Shown here: piece after piece, positions 1 through 6,005 of the stretch
How positions within the stretch are numbered: position 1 is the stretch's first letter
Layout: every line of letters starts with the position of its first letter
NCBI GenBank assembly: GCA_041592975.1
Contig: JBFHOZ010000137.1
Span: forward strand, 1 to 6,254
DNA length: 6,254 nucleotides
Source: BM707 sp041592975
Lineage (GTDB): Bacteria > Desulfobacterota > Desulfuromonadia > Desulfuromonadales > UBA2294
Reading direction: 5' to 3'
The notes under the pieces: generated by a model
What the model saw: the letters and a program-made list of their open reading frames with translations, nothing else
The model's database searches: none
What the model was told of the DNA's origin: nothing
Made by a program: the position numbers and the translations under genes

Positions 1-300
1 GCTGAAATCCTCTTCGCCGAGCTGCTGCTTCGCCACGTAGACCTGGATGCGCCCCGAGCGGTCCTGCAGCTGCACGAAGGCGGCCTTGCCGAAATCGCGC
101 ATCGCCATGATCCGGCCGGCGACGACGTACTCGGTGTCGACAGACTCGAGCGCCTCCTTGCCGTGTTCGGCGTGGGCGGCATGCACTTCGGCGGCGACGT
201 GGGTAGTGCTGAAATCGTTGGCGTACGGGTTGATCCCCTGGCCGCGCAAATCGTCCAGCTTGGCACGACGTTGTTTCAATAGTTCATTCAGTTCTTCCAT
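1..300 (-). CDS. lysS: Lysine--tRNA ligase (class II), N-terminal 100 residues, cut by window edge
   Basis: Class II lysyl-tRNA synthetase charges tRNA-Lys with lysine in the cytoplasm. The frame is open from the ATG at 300-298 to the left edge, giving 100 residues with no stop, so this is the 5' part of the gene. The protein opens with the family's charged helix (MEELNELLKQRRAKLDDLR, then GINPYANDF), where LysRS proteins typically carry an LR.QGI..PNDF-like stretch. From about residue 50 it enters the OB-fold anticodon-binding domain, with AGRIMAMRDFGKAAFVQLQD followed by RSGRIQVYVA, a near-signature match to bacterial LysS. The class II catalytic motifs lie outside the window. An AAGGA Shine-Dalgarno at 316-312 sits 11 nt before the ATG. 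prfB and lysS are neighbours in many proteobacteria; here a lipoprotein gene separates them. Identity is firm; only the missing C-terminal part is unknown. Confidence 0.95.
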   Translation of the reverse strand, partial: MEELNELLKQRRAKLDDLRGQGINPYANDFSTTHVAAEVHAAHAEHGKEALESVDTEYVVAGRIMAMRDFGKAAFVQLQDRSGRIQVYVAKQQLGEEDFS

Positions 301-316
301 TTACCCTACTATCCTT

Positions 317-339
317 CCATTCAACGATTTGCTGAACGG
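317..339 (-). other. Hairpin in the lipoprotein-lysS gap, just upstream of the lysS Shine-Dalgarno
   Basis: On the minus strand the 23 nt from 339 to 317 can fold into a 9-bp stem containing two G-U pairs, with a 5-nt loop (AAATC). It lies in the 45-nt gap after the lipoprotein stop and ends directly against the AAGGA lysS ribosome-binding site at 316-312. No U-run follows, so it is not an intrinsic terminator. It could modulate lysS translation or protect an mRNA end. The structure was found by hand pairing, without a folding calculation. Confidence 0.35.
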
Positions 340-345
340 TTGCTG

Positions 346-1707
346 TCAATTTGTTTTAAACGTCCAGGTGTAGGTTCCTGAAAACGGATTTCCAGACGCA
401 TCTGCAATCGGGTAGGTCGTGTCTCCGTTCAGATTCACCGTGTAGGTCCCATTCGGTTCGAGAGGACCGATTGAAAAGTCATACACTCGGTTTAAAATGT
501 CTGTGACTACGACACTGTTAACGGCGATGGTTGCACCACTTTCGTCGGTAACGGTCAGATTAGACGCGTCGATGTTGCCGATGGCCGGATCCATCGATTC
601 GCTGAACACCACACTGATCGTAGACAGTGAAACAGAAACCGTGTTGCCATGCGCAGGCGTCGTTTCGGTCACGTTCGCTGCCGTCAGATCCCTGATCACC
701 AGGAAGCTGGCGCTGGCGGTGTCAACTCCGGTGCCATCATCGATCGAAATCGCAGCGACATTGTTGCCAGCCACAAATCCCGAAAACTCTGCTGTCCAAT
801 CGGTAGACGTCGGTGTCGTCGGGGCGGTCGCTATTCCGGAAGTGATGCTCGAACTGACGATATAGTCGGGCTCGCGAGTCCCGTTGAAAGTGACGACCGG
901 AACCTGGTCCGACGGATTCGGATGGATATAGGGAACGACCCCGGCAAAGCCAGGAATAGCGGTGGCCGGCAGCGTGGCGGTATTGACGGTTAACATCGGT
1001 GCCGGTGTCGCCGAATCGACGACGATCGTTTTCGAGGCATAATTGGCCGCATCCGTGTAATTACCACAATTATCAATATCGAGAGGCGGAGTGCTGTCAC
1101 ATCCCCGTACCTCAACCAGATATCCCGGAAGAGAATCGGTGATAAAATCATGGTCGACATACCAGATATCGGCATTGACATCATCGACAAACATCCAGAC
1201 GCCGCCGTCGATTCGATACTGCACCTTGACATTGAGTTCACCACCGGTCGTACCGGCCAATATTTGTGCCGAATCGGGGGTCGGAGTCCTGAACTGGTCG
1301 ATCGTCACCACCGGTCCGGTCAGATCGAGGACGATGGTCAGGTAGTAGACCGTCGAGTTGCCGACCGCGTCCGACACGTCGATCGCGATGGTGTTGGACC
1401 CTTCGGCCAGCCCGTACAGGGAGAAGCTCCAGTCGCCGTTCGGCTGTACAACAGGCGTCGTCACTGTCGGGATAGCGCCGGTTGTCGGAAAGGTGACCGT
1501 GGCGTCGATTTCCGACCCCGGGTCGGAAGTCCCGAAGAATAGATACGGCGACACATCGCTGCCCGGGTCGGCGGTCACCGACGGAACGCTGCTGTCGATG
1601 GTGAAGTTCGGCGGGGTCAGGTCGCCGTCCTCGGCGCCGCCGCAGGCGAACAGGAGAGCGGAAAGCAGCAGCCCTGCCGTCAGCAGAATGGTATTTCGAA
1701 TCATCAT
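346..1707 (-). CDS. Predicted lipoprotein with tandem bacterial Ig-like domains and C-terminal Big_5-type domain
   Basis: I do not recognise a specific named family for this 453-residue protein. It begins with a type II signal peptide: R4, a hydrophobic stretch at about 7-20, and a lipobox LFAC with the lipidated cysteine at 22. Residue +2 is Gly, so by the E. coli rule it would go to the outer membrane. The rest resembles beta-sandwich repeats: about 34-128 (PNGDWSFSLYGLAEGSNTI and DAVGN, typical of Ig-like repeats), 131-230, 235-340 (WTAEFSGFVAGNN), and 341-452, which has the Big_5/SbsA-like pattern PAHGNTVS, FSESMDP, GTYTWTFKTN. C203 and C214 are the only other cysteines and could form a disulfide. 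No enzyme motif is visible, so a surface, adhesion or scaffold role is only inference. Two ATGs in tandem (1707 and 1704) are both possible starts; only a weak GAG precedes them. It starts 18 nt after prfB and is probably cotranscribed. Some stretches are near 42-47% GC, well below the neighbours. Confidence 0.85.
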   Translation of the reverse strand: MMIRNTILLTAGLLLSALLFACGGAEDGDLTPPNFTIDSSVPSVTADPGSDVSPYLFFGTSDPGSEIDATVTFPTTGAIPTVTTPVVQPNGDWSFSLYGLAEGSNTIAIDVSDAVGNSTVYYLTIVLDLTGPVVTIDQFRTPTPDSAQILAGTTGGELNVKVQYRIDGGVWMFVDDVNADIWYVDHDFITDSLPGYLVEVRGCDSTPPLDIDNCGNYTDAANYASKTIVVDSATPAPMLTVNTATLPATAIPGFAGVVPYIHPNPSDQVPVVTFNGTREPDYIVSSSITSGIATAPTTPTSTDWTAEFSGFVAGNNVAAISIDDGTGVDTASASFLVIRDLTAANVTETTPAHGNTVSVSLSTISVVFSESMDPAIGNIDASNLTVTDESGATIAVNSVVVTDILNRVYDFSIGPLEPNGTYTVNLNGDTTYPIADASGNPFSGTYTWTFKTN

Positions 1708-1725
1708 AGTCTCGTCAACCCGATC

Positions 1726-2821
1726 TCAAGCCCTGCTCAGCAGGTAGGCTTCGATGAATCCGTCCAGTTCGCCGTCGAGAACGGCGTCGGTGTTGCCGAC
1801 CTCGTACCCGGTCCGGTGATCCTTGACCATCCGGTAGGGGTGCAGCACGTAGGAGCGTATCTGGCTCCCCCAGCCGATCTCCTTCTTCTCGCCGGCGATG
1901 GAGGCGGCCTCCTCCTCCTTCTTGCGCATCTCCAGCTCGTAAAGGCGCGCCTTGAGCTCCTTCATCGCCGCCGAACGGTTCTTGTGCTGGCTGCGCTGGC
2001 TCTGGCAGGAGACGACAATGCCGGTCGGCAGATGGGTGATGCGGATCGCCGAATCGGTCTTGTTGACGTGCTGGCCGCCGGCGCCGCTGGCCCGGTAGGT
2101 GTCGACCTTGAGGTCCTTCTCCTCGATTTCGACCTCGACGTCGTCCGGCAGCTCCGGGAAGACGAAAACCGATGCGAAGGAGGTATGACGCTTGGCGTTC
2201 GAATCGAACGGGGAGATCCGCACCAGGCGGTGAATCCCCATCTCGGCGCGGAGCCAGCCGTAGGCGTAATCCCCTTCGACGGTGAAGGTCGCCCCCTTCA
2301 GCCCCGCCTCGTCTCCCGGCTGGTAATCGGTGATTTCGGTTCTGAACCCCTTCTTCTCGCAGTACCGCAGATACATCCGGAACAGCATGTCGGCCCAGTC
2401 CTGGGCCTCGGTGCCGCCGGCGCCGGCGTTGATACTGAAGATCGCGGCGCAGCTGTCGTGCTCGCCCGAGAGCATCCGGGCGAACTCCATCTGGGAGATT
2501 TTCGCGTCGAGTGCGGGGAGCAGCTCGCGAACCTCGTTCAGGGTCTCCTCGTCCTCCCCCTCCTCGCCCAGCTCGACCAGAACCAGCAGGTCGTCGAGCT
2601 CCCGCTCGGCCGAGCTCCAGTCCTCGACGACTTTCTGCAGCCGGGTTCTCTCCTTCAGCGCTTCCTGCGCCTGCTCCCCCTTGCCCCAGAAATCGGGGCG
2701 GGCGATCTCCGCCTCGAGCTCGGAGACCCGTTCACGTTTCCCGTCGACGTCAAAGATACCTCCTCAGCTCGACGAGCTTGTCCTGCAGCGATTCCAGATG
2801 TGATTTCTCATCACGAAACAT
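1726..2821 (-). CDS. prfB: Peptide chain release factor 2, expressed through a programmed +1 frameshift
   Basis: RF2 reads UAA and UGA stop codons in the ribosomal A site and triggers peptide release. The coding sequence is in two frames. ORF1 starts at ATG 2821-2819, directly after an in-frame TGA at 2824-2822, and runs 23 codons to a TGA at 2752-2750. Skipping T2752 continues at GAC 2751-2749 and gives 364 residues in total, close to the 365 of E. coli RF2. Residues 1-110 form the helical N-terminal domain. The stop-recognition tripeptide SPF is at 203-205 and the catalytic GGQ at 248-250; its Gln is the usual methylation target of PrmC. The residue two before GAGGQ is Ala, the common form, rather than the Thr of E. 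coli K-12. GGAG lies 8 nt before the start. A promoter is visible upstream. The gene's own terminator is TGA, read by RF2 itself. An annotation starting at the ATG at 2490 would lose the N-terminal 110 residues. Confidence 0.97.
2750..2764 (-). promoter_or_regulatory. RF2 autoregulatory +1 frameshift site
   Basis: On the minus strand the codons read AGG AGG TAT CTT TGA, followed by C. This matches the classical prfB recoding signal: an internal Shine-Dalgarno (AGGAGG) three nucleotides before a slippery CTT, then an in-frame TGA with C after it. When RF2 is scarce, UGA decoding is slow, the CTT tRNA slips +1 to TTT, and translation continues at GAC. When RF2 is abundant, translation stops after 23 residues. 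The downstream frame carries SPF and GGQ and has no other start that would give a full-length RF2, which confirms that the site is functional and not a sequencing error. Confidence 0.96.
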
Positions 2822-2854
2822 TCAGCACACTCCATGCGGATAAAAGAATGAGGG

Positions 2855-2883
2855 ATTATAGCGGGTTGCCTGTCTCAGGGCAA
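2855..2883 (-). promoter_or_regulatory. Likely sigma70-type promoter for prfB
   Basis: In the 88-nt gap between lnt and prfB the minus strand carries TTGCCC (2883-2878; 4 of 6 matches to TTGACA), a 17-nt spacer, and a perfect TATAAT (2860-2855). Transcription would start near 2848, leaving a leader of about 27 nt with GGAG before the prfB ATG. The region 2866-2883 also forms an imperfect inverted repeat (7 paired bases, one bulge, AGA loop) across the -35 and spacer, which could be an operator or chance. The promoter would let prfB, the lipoprotein gene and lysS be expressed independently of the upstream genes. Assigned by eye only. Confidence 0.6.
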
Positions 2884-2909
2884 GGTATCTTTCGCCAGTC
2901 ACGAACCGC

Positions 2910-4424
2910 TCATCTGCGCAGTCGGACCTGCCAGAGCCAGACCAGGGAAACAACCAGGAAAACCGTCGGGACGACATCGCCGAAGCGGGTGTAGAGGGTC
3001 CCCTCATTCAGCAGCTGCACCGAGCCGGTCAGCACCCCTTTTTCGAACAGCGCCGTGCGCGCGACGACCTCCCCGTTCGGGTCGATAAGCGCCGAGATGC
3101 CGGTGTTGGCCGCGCGAGCCAGCCATCGCCGATTTTCCACCGCCCGGAAGCGGGCCATGGCGAGATGCTGGTGGGGCGCCGACGACTTGCCGAACCAGGC
3201 GTCGTTGGTGATATTGATCAGCAGTGAACTGCCGGCTTTGGCATACGCCCGAGCCAGCTCCGGAAAGATCGCCTCGTAGCAGACCAGGACCCCGAGGCTG
3301 CTCCCGTTCAGCTCCAGGGGGGTGATCGTCCCCGCTGAAAAGTCGCCGATGCCGTAAACCAGCTTGTCGATGAAGGGGAGGAACTGTCCGAACGGCACAT
3401 ACTCGCCGAACGGCACAAGGTGAACCTTGTCGCTCCGCCCGAGCAGCCGCCCGTTGGCCGCAACCAGGAAGGCACTGTTGAAATAGGCGTACGAACCATC
3501 CGGCTTCAGGTCGTATGCCGGGCTGCCGGTCAGCAGGTATGCATCGAGCGCGCGGGGAAGCGACAGCACCATCTGTCGCAGGACCGAATCGTCCTGAAGG
3601 TAGAATGGGGTCGCGGTCTCCGGCCAGACGACCAGCCCGGGAGAGAACCCCTTTGCCGATGTCGACAGGGTGCGATAGGTGTCGACCGTTGAAAACTGGG
3701 TCTCCGGGGCCCATTTGAGCGACTGGTCGATATTCCCCTGGGCGACGAGAAGCGGCAGCGTCTCCCCCTGCAGTGGCGGCGACTGCAGCTTCCAGGTGCC
3801 GTAGGCGACGTTGACAACCAGGAGCAGCGCCAGGACAACGGCATAGCGCCCTTCGCGGAAGCGCCGGCCGCGCTCGCTGAACCAGCCGACCAGGGCGGCG
3901 GCGACGCAGTTCGCCAGAACCAGCAGGCCGCTGACGCCATAGACGCCGAAAAGGTCGGCAGACTGGATCATCGCCAGGTTGTCATGCTGCGAATAACCGA
4001 GCAGCACCCAGGGGAAGCCGGTCAGAAGGACACCGCGCAGCAGTTCGAGGGCGACCCAGATGACCGGCAAGGTCAGGGCCAAGGGGTAACCGGCCCTCTC
4101 CTTCAGACGGCACGCCAGCCAGGCGGCGGCGGCAAAAAAAAGCGCCAGGTAGAAAACCAGCAGCAGGTAGGCGACCAGGGAGAGGAACGGATGAAGGCGA
4201 CCGTAGGTCACCATGACAATATTGAGCCAGTACAGGGAGGCGGCGAAAAAAGAAACGCCGCAGACATAACCGCAGAGAAAGGGCCGGCGCGACATGACCA
4301 GCAGCAACGGGACCAGGGCGATCCAGGCCAGGAACGAAAGCCCCGGCAGGGGGAAGCTCAGTGCCAGCAGCAGTCCGGAGACGGCCGCGGGCACCATGTC
4401 GGTCAGTACACGGGAACGGACCAT
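2910..4424 (-). CDS. lnt: Apolipoprotein N-acyltransferase
   Basis: Lnt performs the last step of lipoprotein maturation in the inner membrane, transferring an acyl chain from a phospholipid to the alpha-amino group of the diacylglyceryl-cysteine. The protein has 504 residues, within the usual range (E. coli 512). Hydrophobic segments fill about residues 10-210 (for example 11-45, 52-73, 80-105, 115-143, 160-182, 194-208). A periplasmic nitrilase-fold domain spans about 220-470 and a final membrane segment about 483-500. The Glu-Lys-Cys triad is visible: E269 in VVWPETATPF, K333 in SDKVHLVPFGEYVPF, and C382 in GVLVCYEAIFPE; E341 also matches a conserved active-site Glu. The ATG at 4424 lies 2 nt after the upstream corC-like stop, so translation is likely coupled. 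ybeY-corC-lnt order is conserved in proteobacteria. The lipoprotein encoded two genes downstream would be one of its substrates. Confidence 0.97.
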   Translation of the reverse strand: MVRSRVLTDMVPAAVSGLLLALSFPLPGLSFLAWIALVPLLLVMSRRPFLCGYVCGVSFFAASLYWLNIVMVTYGRLHPFLSLVAYLLLVFYLALFFAAAAWLACRLKERAGYPLALTLPVIWVALELLRGVLLTGFPWVLLGYSQHDNLAMIQSADLFGVYGVSGLLVLANCVAAALVGWFSERGRRFREGRYAVVLALLLVVNVAYGTWKLQSPPLQGETLPLLVAQGNIDQSLKWAPETQFSTVDTYRTLSTSAKGFSPGLVVWPETATPFYLQDDSVLRQMVLSLPRALDAYLLTGSPAYDLKPDGSYAYFNSAFLVAANGRLLGRSDKVHLVPFGEYVPFGQFLPFIDKLVYGIGDFSAGTITPLELNGSSLGVLVCYEAIFPELARAYAKAGSSLLINITNDAWFGKSSAPHQHLAMARFRAVENRRWLARAANTGISALIDPNGEVVARTALFEKGVLTGSVQLLNEGTLYTRFGDVVPTVFLVVSLVWLWQVRLRR

Positions 4425-4426
4425 GG

Positions 4427-5290
4427 TCAGCTGTCGTTCCCCGTCTCGAGCTTGTTCTCTTCGCGAACGATCCGGACCTTGTGAATCTTCCGATCATCCG
4501 ACTCGACGACCGTCATATGCAGCTGGCCGTCGCTGATATCGTCGCCGACGGCCGGCACCTGATCGAGCAGGTGGATCAGGTAGCCGCCGACCGTATCGAA
4601 TTTTTCCCGCGTGATGTCGATATCGAAGTACTCCTCGATCGCGTCCAGTCCGATGCCGGCATCGACCAGGAGCGAGCCATCCTCCTGCTCGACCAGGAGA
4701 TCCTCCTCGAGATCGTATTCGTCCTGTATTTCGCCGACGATCTCCTCGAGGAGGTCCTCGATGGTCACCAGGCCCGAGGTGCCGCCGTATTCGTCGACGA
4801 CAATGGCGATATGCACCCTCTTGCTGCGGAAATCCTGCAGCAGGGACTCGATCTTCATCGATTCGGGGATGAAGTAGGGAGGACGCATGACCCGCTCGAC
4901 AGCCGTTTCGGTGACATCCTCCCCCCACAGCCTGAGCAGGTCCTTGGCGTAGATAAAGCCGACGATCCGGTCGTTGGTCCCCTCGAAGACAGGAACGCGG
5001 GAGTGGCCCGATTCGATGATGGTGTCGAGAACCTCCCGCAACGTCGACTCGCGACTGCAGCTGACCATCTCCGTTCGCGGCACCATGATCTCACGAACGA
5101 TGGTCTCGCCGAACTCGAAGATGGAGGAGAGCATGTCCCCCTCCTCCTCGTTGATGATCCCCTGCTCTTCCGATTCGAGGATGATCTCCTGCAGTTCCTT
5201 CTCCGACGAGACCCTCTGCCGCCTTGCCAGGAGCCGGCCGAGGGAAGCAAGCCACGACTGCCTGTCCTGGCCCTGATTGTCTCCGTCCAA
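4427..5290 (-). CDS. corC: CorC/HlyC-type CBS-pair protein (YbeX-like), cytosolic form
   Basis: This 287-residue protein matches the short, soluble CorC/YbeX family (E. coli CorC 292 residues). It has an N-terminal part with the SEKELQEIILESEEQG and INEEEGDMLSSIFEF pattern at about 29-60, a first CBS domain at about 69-125 (REIMVPRTEMV, ESGHSRVPVFEG, GFIYAKDLL), a second at about 134-190 (VMRPPYFIPES, VVDEYGGTSGLVTIEDLLEE), and a CorC_HlyC C-terminal domain at about 204-280 (EKFDTVGGYLIHLLDQVPAVGD). There is no DUF21 membrane domain. E. coli CorC has been linked to magnesium/cobalt efflux and YbeX to ribosome metabolism; the exact function remains open, so the symbol reflects homology. The start is TTG at 5290, chosen because an excellent AGGAGGTG precedes it, the length then fits the family, and no ATG occurs before residue 53. 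The frame stays open upstream, but that part overlaps the lipid kinase gene and has no family similarity. Confidence 0.93.
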   Translation of the reverse strand: MDGDNQGQDRQSWLASLGRLLARRQRVSSEKELQEIILESEEQGIINEEEGDMLSSIFEFGETIVREIMVPRTEMVSCSRESTLREVLDTIIESGHSRVPVFEGTNDRIVGFIYAKDLLRLWGEDVTETAVERVMRPPYFIPESMKIESLLQDFRSKRVHIAIVVDEYGGTSGLVTIEDLLEEIVGEIQDEYDLEEDLLVEQEDGSLLVDAGIGLDAIEEYFDIDITREKFDTVGGYLIHLLDQVPAVGDDISDGQLHMTVVESDDRKIHKVRIVREENKLETGNDS

Positions 5291-5292
5291 AG

Positions 5293-5300
5293 CACCTCCT
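5293..5300 (-). promoter_or_regulatory. Strong Shine-Dalgarno that fixes the TTG start of the corC-like gene
   Basis: The minus strand reads TAGGAGGTGCTTTG. The TAG is the stop of the lipid kinase gene, and its AG forms part of the AGGAGGTG ribosome-binding site, two nt before the TTG at 5290-5288 (four nt counted from AGGAGG). A GTG inside the motif is in another frame. The overlap of stop and ribosome-binding site suggests that ribosomes finishing the upstream gene reinitiate here. Confidence 0.8.
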
Positions 5301-5997
5301 AATTGAAAACAAGGTAGAGCAGGAGCGTGACGGCGACACCGATCACTCCCCCCAGAAATACCTCGAAGTGAGTATGGATTCCCAATAATAACCTGCTGTG
5401 ACTGACAAGGAAAGCCACCAGAAAGACGAGGCAGACAAGCACGATCCCGGCCTGGGACAGCAGCACCGAGGTGGCGATCGAAAACGAGACCGCCGCATGG
5501 CCGCTCGGCATCCCGCCGTGCAGCGGCGTTCCCCGGCCGATACCGGCCTTGAACAGCACGACGACGATGACCACTACGATCAGGGAGATCACCGACAGAA
5601 CCGGCACGACCGGCTCCGATTTCCCGAGCTCCGCCTCGACCCCGGGAAAAATGTAACGCGAGAATGCGAAGAACCCCATCACGACCGCCCCGATGCCGGC
5701 GACCAGGACGGCCCCCGCAGCCACATCCTTGGCCTGTTTCGCCAGGGGATGAAAGTCGGGGGAGACGAGATCGACGACCGTCTCGACGGCCGTATTGACC
5801 AGTTCGGCGAACAGTACCAGGGTGATGGCAAAGGTCAGCAGGATGAAGTCGAGGGCCGACAGGCGGAGGAACAACGCCAGCAGCAGGACGGCGATCGCCG
5901 CCAGGAAATGCCAGCGCAGGTGCCGCTGGCCGGCAGCGGCGGCAAGGATCCCCTCGGTGGCGCAATTGAGACTTTCAAGCCAGCTTTTCGGCTTCAT
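5299..5997 (-). CDS. Fused diacylglycerol/undecaprenol kinase (DgkA family) and PAP2 phosphatase, membrane protein
   Basis: The protein has 232 residues and two enzyme domains. Residues 1 to about 110 are a DgkA-type integral-membrane lipid kinase: NCATEGI with E15, the HLRWHF stretch, the core FAELVNTAVETVVD with E65, N68 and E72 (matching E. coli E69, N72, E76), and KDVAAGAVL with K90-D91. Such kinases phosphorylate diacylglycerol or, in Gram-positives, undecaprenol. Residues about 130-232 are a PAP2 lipid phosphatase with MPSGHAAVSF (His167) and SRLLLGIHTHFEV (Arg202, His208). The third motif has Glu212 where classical PAP2 enzymes have Asp, and the first KX6RP motif is not clean (K150, R155, P158). 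Roughly six to eight membrane helices are visible. The natural lipid is unknown; recycling of undecaprenyl phosphate or phosphatidate turnover are candidates. The ATG is 8 nt after the ybeY stop, with AGGTG just before it. It overlaps the next gene's ribosome-binding site. Confidence 0.9.
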   Translation of the reverse strand: MKPKSWLESLNCATEGILAAAAGQRHLRWHFLAAIAVLLLALFLRLSALDFILLTFAITLVLFAELVNTAVETVVDLVSPDFHPLAKQAKDVAAGAVLVAGIGAVVMGFFAFSRYIFPGVEAELGKSEPVVPVLSVISLIVVVIVVVLFKAGIGRGTPLHGGMPSGHAAVSFSIATSVLLSQAGIVLVCLVFLVAFLVSHSRLLLGIHTHFEVFLGGVIGVAVTLLLYLVFN

Positions 5998-6005
5998 GGC
6001 ACCTG

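Noticed and set aside
344..349. Perfect TTGACA on the minus strand at the lipoprotein stop, as a -35 box for lysS
   Set aside because: No acceptable -10 lies 16-18 nt downstream; the best candidate is TTGAAT at 19 nt. It also overlaps the stop codon, so chance is likely.
47..373. 108-codon plus-strand open frame opposite lysS and the adjacent gap
   Set aside because: It runs antisense to a clear LysRS N-terminus and its translation has no domain features.
2822..2909. Intrinsic terminator between lnt and prfB
   Set aside because: The only stem found (2866-2883) has a bulge and is followed by CCCGC, not a U-run, so read-through from lnt remains possible.
1816..2994. 392-codon open frame on the plus strand opposite prfB
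   Set aside because: It mirrors prfB across its whole length, has Leu/Ala/Gly-rich low-complexity translation without family motifs, and no ribosome-binding site I would trust; it is an antisense shadow of a GC-rich gene.
4361..5302. 313-codon open frame on the plus strand opposite the corC-like gene
   Set aside because: It covers the CBS-domain gene in antisense and has an Asp/Leu-rich translation with no recognisable domain; codon bias of the real gene explains it.
5291..5965. Upstream extension of the corC-like frame to an ATG at 5965
   Set aside because: The extension lies wholly inside the Dgk-PAP2 gene, is Arg/Gly/Pro-rich and shares nothing with CorC proteins; the TTG at 5290 has a strong ribosome-binding site and gives the family length.
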